Source: JANNHK01 sp034408875 | Lineage (GTDB): Bacteria > Actinomycetota > Acidimicrobiia > IMCC26256 > PALSA-610 | Assembly (NCBI GenBank): GCA_034408875.1 | Contig: JAWXCJ010000125.1 | Coordinates: 1 to 14,735, forward strand | Direction: 5' to 3' | DNA: 14,735 bases | Shown: in pieces, positions 1 to 5,695 of the stretch | Layout: each line of letters opens with the position of its first letter | How positions within the stretch are numbered: position 1 is the stretch's first letter | The notes under the pieces: generated by a model | The model's input: the letters and a program-made list of their open reading frames with translations, nothing else | Database searches by the model: none | What the model was told of the DNA's origin: nothing | Translations under genes and position numbers: made by a program

Positions 1-484
1 CGGCCGGTGCCGGCGCGGCCGCAGGACGTTCGGCTTCGGGCTCGGGTGCGCGCCGTTCGACGACTTCGGGCTCGACGGGGCGCGGCGTTGGCGCCGAGCG
101 CACGACGCGGTGCGTGCTGCGCACGACTGCGGGCCGTTCTTCTTCGACGACTTCGGGTTCGGGCGCTGCGCTCGCCGCGGCGGCCGGCGCAAGGTCAGCT
201 TTGGGAGCGGCGGCGGGTTCGGACTCGGCCGCGGGCTTGGCCGAGGGTGCCGTCCTCGCAGGCTTCGCCTCGGGCGCGGGCTCCGGTTCGGGGGCGGGCG
301 CGGGCGCCTTCTTCATGCCGCGGCTGTCCGCGAGGCGGCGGACGCGGTCGGCTGACGGATCGTCGATGCTCGACGAGTGGCTCTTGACGCCGATCTTGAG
401 TTCGTTGGCAAGTTCGACGACGTCGTGATTCTCGACGCCCAGCTCCCGAGCCAACTCGTAGACCCGAATCTTCTTTGTAGCCAA
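1..484 (-). CDS. infB: Translation initiation factor IF-2, N-terminal part (runs off left edge)
   Basis: IF-2 is the GTPase that brings initiator tRNA to the 30S ribosome; only its first 161 residues are inside the window. Residues 2-50 form the IF2_N helical module, beginning ATKKIRVYELARELGV and followed by the second helix pair around VVELANELKIGVKSHSSS. After about residue 60 the protein becomes an Ala/Pro/Glu-rich linker, as is usual for high-GC actinobacterial IF-2; the GTPase domain lies outside. The start is a TTG at 484-482, chosen because it gives the canonical MATKKIRVYE start and because AAGGGA, overlapping the ylxR stop, sits 6 bases upstream. It is the last visible gene of the rimP-nusA-ylxR-infB cluster, 10 bases after ylxR. 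Confidence 0.93.
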   Translation of the reverse strand, partial: MATKKIRVYELARELGVENHDVVELANELKIGVKSHSSSIDDPSADRVRRLADSRGMKKAPAPAPEPEPAPEAKPARTAPSAKPAAESEPAAAPKADLAPAAAASAAPEPEVVEEERPAVVRSTHRVVRSAPTPRPVEPEVVERRAPEPEAERPAAAPAPA

Positions 485-494
485 AAAGTTTCCC

Positions 495-746
495 TTAGTT
501 TTTCTGCTCGAACAGTCTCGCGCGTAGGCGCTCGACTTCGGTGCTCGTGATGTCGCACCTCAGCGCCCGGGCCAGTGCTTCCCGCCTGACTGCAAGGTCG
601 AAACACGCCGCCGAACACACCCAGGCGCCCCGACCCGGGGCCGACGGGCCGACCGAAATCGACCCGGATTTGGTGGCCGCGATCCGCTGTCGCGTATCGG
701 ATGCAGCCTCGTCACGGCATCCGACGCACGTGCGGCGCGGGCTCAG
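495..746 (-). CDS. ylxR: YlxR (DUF448) family RNA-binding protein, CTG start
   Basis: A small protein of 83 residues encoded between nusA and infB, the position where YlxR is nearly always found. Visible family signature: RRTCVGCR at residues 4-11 (Cys7, Cys10), then GRGAWVC at 38-44 and Cys48, and a basic helical end (LARALR, ERLRARLF). In Bacillus the homologue has been described as an RNase P modulator and as a nucleoid-type regulator; that role is carried over from the family. No ATG, GTG or TTG gives a sensible start. The only well-placed codon is CTG at 746-744, overlapping the nusA stop as CTGA, with GAGGAGG seven bases upstream. The alternative is translation continuing from a codon far inside nusA, which is unlikely. 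Confidence 0.85.
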   Translation of the reverse strand: MSPRRTCVGCRDEAASDTRQRIAATKSGSISVGPSAPGRGAWVCSAACFDLAVRREALARALRCDITSTEVERLRARLFEQKN

Positions 747-1987
747 ATCTCTGCCTCCTCGGTCGCCTCCGCGGCGGGTGCCTCGACGGCATCCGCAGCA
801 GGGGCGGGTTCTTCGACTTCGGCCTTCGCCTCGACGGCCTCGGCGGCAACGGCTGGTTCGGGCGCTTCGGCGGCCTCCGGGGCCCCTTCGCCGAGGGTTC
901 CGTAGCCTGCTTCCGCGGCCGAAATGGCCTCGCCGCCTTCGGCAGGTTGCCACATCAGCTGGCCGTCGGGTCCCTCGACCCACTCGCCGTCGGCGTATCC
1001 GCCACCGGATTCTTCTTCTGCCAGCTGCGTCTCGCTCTTGATGTCGACACGCCAACCGGTGAGCCGCGCCGCGAGGCGCGCGTTCTGACCTTCCTTGCCG
1101 ATCGCGAGCGATAGCTGGAAGTCGGGAACGATCACTTCGGCGATGCCCGTGTCTTCGTGCACGCGAACTTCGCGGACCTTCGCCGGCGCGAGCGCGCGCA
1201 TGACGAACTCCGGCGGTTCGGCGCTGTACGGGACGATGTCGACCTTCTCGCCGCGCAACTCGTTCACGACCTGGCGGACGCGCATGCCGCGTGCGCCGAC
1301 GCACGCGCCGACGGGGTCGACGTTGTGGTCGTTCGACTGCACCGCGAGCTTCGTGCGATGTCCTGGCTCGCGGGCGACGGCCTTGATCTCGACGATGCCG
1401 TCGACGAGCTCGGGAACTTCGAGTTCGAACAGGCGCTTCACAAGCCCGGGGTGCGTGCGCGAGACGACGATCTGCGGACCCTTGGCCGTCTTGCGCACCT
1501 CGACGATGTACGCCTTCATGCGGGCGCCGTGGTCGTACCGGTCGCCCGGAACCTGCTCGGCCTGTGGGAGCAACGCCTCGACCCGCCCCAGGTCAAGCAG
1601 GGTGTAGCGGGCGTCAGTCTGCTGGATGATGCCGGTGACGATGTCGCCTTCGCGGCCCGCGTACTCCTCGTACTTCATCTCGCGCTCGGCCTCACGGATG
1701 CGCTGCAGGATGACCTGCTTCGCAGTCTGCGCGGCGATGCGGCCGAAGTCGGCGGGCGTGTCGTCCCACTCGCGCTGGACTTCGCCCTCCTCGTCGAGTT
1801 CCTGCGCGATGACGCGGATCTCGCCGGTCTCGACGTCGATCTCGACGAGCGCTTCCTCGGCCGCGTCGGGCATGCGCTTGTACGCGGTGACGAGCGCGTT
1901 CGCCAACGCCTCCAACATGACCTCTTCGGAGATCCCCTTCTCGACGGCCAGCGCCGAGAGCGCCTCGAGCATCTCCGGATTTTTCAT
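743..1987 (-). CDS. nusA: Transcription termination/antitermination factor NusA
   Basis: NusA binds RNA polymerase and nascent RNA and controls pausing, termination and antitermination. The 414-residue product shows the family order: an RNAP-binding N-terminal domain (about 1-110), an S1 domain starting near GDIVTGII (114-178), KH1 with DPVGACVGARGMRVRQV (about 180-252), and KH2 with AIGKEGQNARLAARLTGW (about 255-318). The C-terminal tail from about 356 is an Ala/Glu/Pro-rich acidic extension, not the acidic repeats of enterobacterial NusA. The ATG at 1987 overlaps the rimP stop by four bases (ATGA), so the two are translationally coupled; the 3' end overlaps ylxR by four bases. Confidence 0.97.
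   Translation of the reverse strand: MKNPEMLEALSALAVEKGISEEVMLEALANALVTAYKRMPDAAEEALVEIDVETGEIRVIAQELDEEGEVQREWDDTPADFGRIAAQTAKQVILQRIREAEREMKYEEYAGREGDIVTGIIQQTDARYTLLDLGRVEALLPQAEQVPGDRYDHGARMKAYIVEVRKTAKGPQIVVSRTHPGLVKRLFELEVPELVDGIVEIKAVAREPGHRTKLAVQSNDHNVDPVGACVGARGMRVRQVVNELRGEKVDIVPYSAEPPEFVMRALAPAKVREVRVHEDTGIAEVIVPDFQLSLAIGKEGQNARLAARLTGWRVDIKSETQLAEEESGGGYADGEWVEGPDGQLMWQPAEGGEAISAAEAGYGTLGEGAPEAAEAPEPAVAAEAVEAKAEVEEPAPAADAVEAPAAEATEEAEI
754..760 (-). promoter_or_regulatory. Strong Shine-Dalgarno site that decides the ylxR start
   Basis: GAGGAGG inside the last codons of nusA, with a 7-base spacer to the CTG at 746-744. It is among the strongest ribosome binding sites in the window, and its position supports a CTG start for ylxR with translational coupling to nusA termination. 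Confidence 0.6.
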
Positions 1988-2496
1988 GACTGCTTCTCCT
2001 TCGCCCGCGCGCGCGTTTTCTCTCGCGGCTGCGGGCCCCACTCGAACACCGTGCGGGCCTGGGTGATGTCGTCGTAACTGATCGTCAACCGCTCGCCCTC
2101 GGACTCGACGACGATGGATGTGTCGTCGGCTTCGACCAGCGAGCCGTGCGTACGGCGCGGCCCCGCTTCGGTGTGGAACTTGATGCTGACGTCGGCGCCG
2201 ATCGCGCCGCCGAAGTGCTCGACCGTACGAAGCGTCCGCTCGATTCCGGGGCTGCTCACTTCGAGGAGGTACGGCTCGCCCAACGTCGAGATGTCGTCGA
2301 GGACCGGCGAGATCGCCTTGGTGGCCTCGGCAATGGTCTCGAGGTCGGCGCCGCCGGCCCGGTCGATGGTGACCCGGAGCGTGCGGGCCTTCCCGGCTCC
2401 GCTCAGCTCGATGTCGTAGAGGGAGCAACCGAGCGCGGCGACGACCGGGGCGACGGCCGCGCGGGCTGCCTCCACCTGGGTCTGGGTCGCGCTCAC
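1984..2496 (-). CDS. rimP: Ribosome maturation factor RimP
   Basis: RimP assists 30S subunit maturation. The protein has 170 residues, slightly longer than usual because of a basic tail (REKTRARAKEKQS). The family signature LEVSSPGIERTL is at residues 78-89, preceded by the alpha/beta N-terminal domain and followed by the small SH3-like C-terminal domain (DDITQARTVFEW). The start is a GTG at 2496-2494 with GAGGGAG about five bases upstream; reading further upstream would run through the hairpin at 2535-2556. First gene of the rimP-nusA-ylxR-infB cluster. Confidence 0.95.
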   Translation of the reverse strand: MSATQTQVEAARAAVAPVVAALGCSLYDIELSGAGKARTLRVTIDRAGGADLETIAEATKAISPVLDDISTLGEPYLLEVSSPGIERTLRTVEHFGGAIGADVSIKFHTEAGPRRTHGSLVEADDTSIVVESEGERLTISYDDITQARTVFEWGPQPREKTRARAKEKQS

Positions 2497-2530
2497 TCGG
2501 ACTCCCTCGCCAAAAAAGCCCTTGGTCAAG

Positions 2531-2556
2531 AAAAAACGTGGGCCACGGCCCACGTT
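2531..2556 (-). terminator. Intrinsic terminator or leader attenuator upstream of rimP
   Basis: A perfect 10-bp inverted repeat, AACGTGGGCC / GGCCCACGTT (2535-2544 and 2547-2556), is followed on the minus strand by six T residues (2536-2531). Because the arms end in A/T pairs, the working stem is slightly shorter with a larger loop. It lies 80 bases after the PspC gene stop and 35 bases before the rimP GTG. It could end transcription of the upstream gene, or, if rimP is transcribed from within 2557-2636, lie in the leader of the nusA operon. The U tract makes it the most convincing factor-independent terminator here. Confidence 0.75.
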
Positions 2557-2588
2557 CCCCCAACCTCGGGACGAATACGAACGGGCGG

Positions 2589-2594
2589 AGTCTA
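2589..2594 (-). promoter_or_regulatory. Possible -10 element for rimP-nusA-ylxR-infB
   Basis: Minus-strand TAGACT fits the actinobacterial TANNNT -10 form and lies in the 140-base gap between the PspC gene and rimP. No clear -35 is visible about 17 bases upstream. If real, transcription would begin near 2582 and the hairpin at 2535-2556 would be in the 5' leader. Support is by motif and position only. Confidence 0.25.
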
Positions 2595-2636
2595 CCGCTT
2601 CCGGACCGTCGCTCGGGGGCTCCGGCCGGGGCCGCT

Positions 2637-3587
2637 CTAGGAGGCGGCGTCTCGTTCGCGGGGAAGGACGAGCTCCAGCTCGCAGCCCATTCCGGGGCGG
2701 CTCAGGATCTTGGCCGTTCCGCCCGCCGCCGCAATCGGGCGGATGACCGACAGGGCCAGGCCACCGCGAGCCGATGTGCGCTTGGGGTCGAAGCCGCGCC
2801 CGCGGTCGCGGATCAGGACACTCGGCCCGGAGCCGTTGCGCTGCACGACCACGGTCACCGTGGCCGCCCCGGAGTGTCGGGCCGCGTTGCGCATTCCCTC
2901 GCGGGCCGCGAGCACGAGCGGTTCGAGGCCGGCGAGGGCGAAGTCGTCCTTGCGGGACACGTCGACACTGACGCCGTACTCCTGTTGCACTTCGGCCGCC
3001 ACGTCGGTGAGCGCTTCGGCGAGGGTCGCAACGCGGCGCGTGCGCCACGGCGCGGCCGCGATCGCCACTATGCCGAGCAGCACGGTGACGCCGAGAAGGC
3101 CGTTGCGCAGCGCGATCCAACCCCAGTAGTTGACGACCAGGGCTCCGACGCCGGCGCCGAGCAGGAGGGCTCCGGCGACGATGTAGCCGGGACGGATGCG
3201 CGGCGCCTGCAACCAGATGAGCCCGAACCCGATGGCGATCGCGGCCACGGGCCACGCGAGCGAGTCGTCGAACCACAGGCCGGTGAACCGGGCCGCGAGC
3301 AGCGCGCCGATGACGACCGCGGCGAGGGCCAGCGCCTGCCACGCGTCGGTGTCGGCGCGGGCCGCCAACTCGTCGGGATCAGGTTCGCGGAACACGAGCA
3401 TGGCCATCGCGTACGCGACGAGGCCGGTGCCGCCCGCGAACGTGAGCACGACGAACGAGAGTCGTACGAGGTTGACGTGGACACCGAGCCGGGCAGCGAG
3501 CTGACCCGAGACGCCCGCCACGATCTGCCCGTGCCTGCGGCGGTGCCCCCGTCCTTGGGTCGCCGGCATATCTCCATTATCGGCCAT
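2637..3587 (-). CDS. PspC-domain membrane protein with HATPase domain, lacking the DHp helix
   Basis: The product has 316 residues. Residues about 18-68 are a PspC domain (GQIVAGVSGQLAARLGVHVN, then a membrane helix 41-65). Three to four more membrane segments follow (about 83-105, 111-127, 135-153, 157-179). From about 188 comes a histidine-kinase ATPase fold: N-box REGMRNAARHSGA (229-241), G1 DRGRGF (261-266), an altered G2 GGLALS (275-280) and GMGCELEL (299-306). Relatives of this architecture, as I know them, carry a DHp helix with HLHDSVLQTLAL between membrane part and ATPase; it is absent here, the chain passing from APWRTRR straight to LAEAL. Autophosphorylation therefore seems unlikely. 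The ATG at 3587 was chosen; 3569 is an alternative, and the same frame stays open upstream to 3812 through gene remnants. It may be a decaying paralogue or an ATP-binding regulator. Confidence 0.75.
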   Translation of the reverse strand: MADNGDMPATQGRGHRRRHGQIVAGVSGQLAARLGVHVNLVRLSFVVLTFAGGTGLVAYAMAMLVFREPDPDELAARADTDAWQALALAAVVIGALLAARFTGLWFDDSLAWPVAAIAIGFGLIWLQAPRIRPGYIVAGALLLGAGVGALVVNYWGWIALRNGLLGVTVLLGIVAIAAAPWRTRRVATLAEALTDVAAEVQQEYGVSVDVSRKDDFALAGLEPLVLAAREGMRNAARHSGAATVTVVVQRNGSGPSVLIRDRGRGFDPKRTSARGGLALSVIRPIAAAGGTAKILSRPGMGCELELVLPRERDAAS

Positions 3588-3653
3588 AACGCGGGCCAGG
3601 CGAATACGGGGAGCCGAATGGCCCAGGCCGAGGCCCCAACCCGTCGTTGAGGT

Positions 3654-3767
3654 CAGGCGCCGGTCCGTCGCCCAGCGGGCGAGCTCGTAACGGCTCGACA
3701 GCTGGAGCTTGCGCAGCACCGCGGACACGTGGGTCTCGAGCCGGCGGCCGATCTCCTTGTACGCATA
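3654..3767 (-). pseudogene. Remnant of a LuxR/NarL-type response regulator C-terminus
   Basis: Reading in the frame open to 3812, the fragment YAYKEIGRRL-ETHVSAVLRKLQ-LSSRYELARWATDRRL is the end of a LuxR-type DNA-binding domain. Compared with the family, about seven residues between the two HTH helices (normally of the type FISVKTV, after RRL) are missing, a 21-base in-frame loss that would break the helix-turn-helix. No receiver domain precedes it: the sequence immediately upstream is kinase sequence. It reads on in frame, without its own stop, into the PspC gene. I infer a dead fragment of the partner regulator of the neighbouring kinase remnant. Confidence 0.65.
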
Positions 3768-4225
3768 ACGGCCGACGATCGACGCGGCAATGCCACCCCG
3801 GTCCGCGGGCACCGCCTCGGGGTCGAAGCCCCGCCCTTCGATCGCGCACGAACACCGTCGCCGGCTCCGGGGCGACCTCCGCGTACACCGAGATCGACGG
3901 TGCGCACGAATGCCGAGCCGCGTTCAGCATCGCCCTCCGGTTCGCGGACACGAGCGGTTCGAGACCGTGCAGCGGGCAGTCGCGCACGCGCACGACCTCG
4001 ACGGGAATGCCGGACTCGTCTTCGACACCGGCGGCCGCGGCTTCGAGCGCGAGCCCGAACGATGTCATCGACGCATCGGGCGTGACCGTCTCACCGGCGA
4101 GGAGCCACGAGCGCGAGCGTCTGGAGCACGGAGTCGTGCAGGTGCGCAGCCATGTCAGCGCGCTCTTCGGAACGGATGCGGTTGCGCCGTTCGACGGTGA
4201 GTTCCTGCGCTCGGACTCGGCGGTC
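3768..4225 (-). pseudogene. Broken sensor histidine kinase remnant (DHp plus HATPase pieces)
   Basis: Three pieces of one kinase are in different frames. First, RIRSEERADMAAHLHDSVLQ then TLAL (about 4205-4105) is the DHp helix with the phospho-acceptor H-box. Second, after a junction near 4105 that changes frame and removes about 30 residues, WLLAGETVTPDASM leads into the ATPase domain with GIPVEVV and MLNAARHS (N-box). Third, near 3837 a single extra A shifts the frame; removing it restores RDRGRGFDPEAVPADRGGIA, the G1 region. At 3767 the kinase stops abruptly and LuxR-type sequence begins. The 5' limit near 4225 is approximate and no PspC or membrane part is seen upstream. It is closely related to the ATPase part of the PspC protein next to it. 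Confidence 0.7.
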
Positions 4226-4282
4226 TACTCGCGACGGTGACACGGGCGTGACACGGCCGCCGCGTGAACAGGGGGACGACGC

Positions 4283-4510
4283 GTGACCCTCGAGGTCGGT
4301 GCGGTGGCGATCGTCGATGACTCGTGCATGTGGTTTCCGCACGACGCGACGACCGCGTTGCGCACGGGCCTCGCGGCCGTGGTCGACACCCTCACCCGAG
4401 GTTGACACAGAGGGCACCGCGCGGGCGTGCACTGGGGCATCGCGGTGGCGAACGGCTCCGAGGTCGTCGGTCGCGCGGTCGACATCGCCCGCCGGCTCGT
4501 CGAGATTCCC
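4283..4510 (+). pseudogene. Possible class III nucleotidyl cyclase remnant
   Basis: One plus-strand frame reads VAIVDDSCMWFPHDATTALR then, after a TGA at 4403-4405, RAGVHWGIAV and EVVGRAVDIARRLVEIP. The order resembles the C-terminal half of class III adenylate/guanylate cyclase domains: a GDS-xMxxF-like strand, an Ala-rich helix, an RxGxHxG strand and a vGxxVxxAaRl helix. The TGA interrupts it, the catalytic N-terminal half is not visible upstream, and the end fades after 4510. A GTG at 4283 has GGGGG upstream, so a 40-codon ORF could still be translated. Recognition is by pattern only; 4226-4282 between this and the kinase remnant holds nothing I can name except a short repeat of GTGACACGG. 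Confidence 0.35.
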
Positions 4511-4556
4511 GACTCGCATCTTCCGCTTCCCGGTCCACTTCACCCCTACCCTCGCC

Positions 4557-4605
4557 CAACTGGCGTCGCTCAGGCAGACGGCGTCTGCTTCAGTCACGCC
4601 AGTTG
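4557..4605. repeat. Nested palindrome A, downstream of ligC
   Basis: Outer arms CAACTGGCGT (4557-4566) and ACGCCAGTTG (4596-4605) are a perfect 10-bp inverted repeat; inside is a second one, GCAGACG / CGTCTGC (4574-4580 and 4582-4588). It starts 19 bases after the ligC stop and may act as a U-tract-less terminator or 3' mRNA stabiliser. Its two-stem layout resembles the elements at 8734-8780 and 12437-12489. Confidence 0.6.
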
Positions 4606-4609
4606 CGCC

Positions 4610-4631
4610 GGGTTAGTGGCGGGTTAGTGGC
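4610..4631. repeat. Perfect 11-bp tandem duplication across the ligC stop
   Basis: GGGTTAGTGGC occurs twice back to back (4610-4620 and 4621-4631). The ligC stop codon (TAA, 4626-4624) lies in one copy, so the duplication put a second copy of the last two codons and stop behind the gene. Probably a replication-slippage product. Confidence 0.8.
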
Positions 4632-5694
4632 CGAAGACGTCTTTGAGTTCGGCGGGGGCGACGGTTTCGAGCTGCGCGTACGTGCAGCTGTCGGGGTCGC
4701 GATCGCTGCGCCAATGCCGGAAGCGGCCGTTGTGACGGAAGCGGCCGTTCATCAGGCCCTCGTACGCGACCTCGGCCACCCGTTCGATGCGGAGAGGCTC
4801 CCACGACAGGTCCTTGTCGGCGTTCCAACGCGACGGGCCGCCGGGCATGCGCGTTCCCGACGCGTGCGCCATGGCTTCGGCCCACTGGCGCCACGGGTGG
4901 TTGTCGAGCGCGTCCTTGCGCAGCGGTTCGACCTCGTCGAGCAGCGTGGCCCGCACGGCCGCAGCCATGCCGCTCGCGACGCCGACGTTGTGCAGCACAC
5001 CCTCGTCGTCGTACAGACCACACAACAGCGAACCGACGCCTTTGCCGTCTTTGTGTACCCGGAACCCCGCGACCACGCAGTCGGCGGTGCGTTCGTGCTT
5101 TACCTTCACCATCGTCCGCTTGCCGGGCTCGTACGGGCTCGCCAGCGATTTGGCGACGACACCGTCGAACCCGGCGCCCTCGAAGCGCGTGAACCAGTCG
5201 GCGGCCGTGTCGCGGTCGGTCGTCGCGGGCGTGATGTGGATCGGCGGCTTCGCCTTCTGCAACAGCTTCTCCAGCCGGGTCCGCCGCTCCTTCATCGGCG
5301 TCGCGAGCAGCGACTCGTCGCCCTCGGCGAGGAGGTCGAACGCGACGTACGACGCGGGAATCTCGACCGCGAGCTTCTTCACGCGCGATTCGGCCGGATG
5401 CTGACGCAGCTGCAGCGCGTCGAAATCGAGCCCGTCGTTGGTGACGACGACGAGTTCGCCGTCGAGCACGACGCGATCGGGCAACTGCGCGAGGAGCGGC
5501 TCGCGCAGTTCGGGAAAGTAACGCAGTAGTGGCTTGCTGTTGCGGCTCTGGAGGTCGAGGTCGTCGCCGGCGCGGAACACGATGCAGCGGAACCCGTCCC
5601 ACTTCGGCTCGTACAGCACGTCGCCGCTTGCCGGGAGCTCGCGTACGAGCTTGGCGAGCATCGGGTCGAGCGGCGGGTTCACAGGCAAGTTCAC
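4624..5694 (-). CDS. ligC: ATP-dependent DNA ligase, LigC type
   Basis: This ligase of 356 residues would seal nicks using ATP; actinobacterial LigC enzymes are accessory repair ligases beside the NAD-dependent LigA. The nucleotidyltransferase motifs are all visible: motif I EPKWDGFR with the adenylated Lys31, SRNSKPLLRYFP (50-61), DGE (78-80), YVAFDLL (116-122), motif IV DGVVAK (177-182) and motif V MVKVKH (195-200). The OB-fold domain follows and ends with RHWRSDRDPDSCTYAQLE, typical of the family. No polymerase or nuclease domains are fused, so it is not LigD. The GTG at 5694 gives MNLPVNPPLDPMLAK, matching remembered relatives; a GTG at 5682 has the better ribosome binding site (GAGGTGA) and cannot be excluded. 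It starts one base after the proS stop, so the two are probably co-transcribed. Confidence 0.92.
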   Translation of the reverse strand: MNLPVNPPLDPMLAKLVRELPASGDVLYEPKWDGFRCIVFRAGDDLDLQSRNSKPLLRYFPELREPLLAQLPDRVVLDGELVVVTNDGLDFDALQLRQHPAESRVKKLAVEIPASYVAFDLLAEGDESLLATPMKERRTRLEKLLQKAKPPIHITPATTDRDTAADWFTRFEGAGFDGVVAKSLASPYEPGKRTMVKVKHERTADCVVAGFRVHKDGKGVGSLLCGLYDDEGVLHNVGVASGMAAAVRATLLDEVEPLRKDALDNHPWRQWAEAMAHASGTRMPGGPSRWNADKDLSWEPLRIERVAEVAYEGLMNGRFRHNGRFRHWRSDRDPDSCTYAQLETVAPAELKDVFGH

Positions 5695-5695
5695 C

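Noticed and set aside
743..1304. Long minus-strand frame through nusA ending in YlxR
   Set aside because: Only the part after the nusA stop has family motifs; the rest is an out-of-frame shadow of nusA.
2637..3812. A single 391-residue gene with a LuxR-type HTH in front of a PspC sensor
   Set aside because: The part before 3587 is readable as the end of a broken kinase plus a damaged HTH from a different gene, reading on in frame by chance; no known protein has this order, and the HTH lacks seven residues.
4403..4405. TGA in the cyclase-like frame as selenocysteine
   Set aside because: No catalytic position, no SECIS-like hairpin seen, and the gene is incomplete on both sides; an ordinary stop in a remnant is simpler.
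4718..4749. Direct repeat CGGAAGCGGCCGTT with 18-base period inside ligC
   Set aside because: It encodes GRFRHNGRFRHWR, the normal RFRH...FRxWR block of LigC proteins, so it needs no duplication event to explain it.
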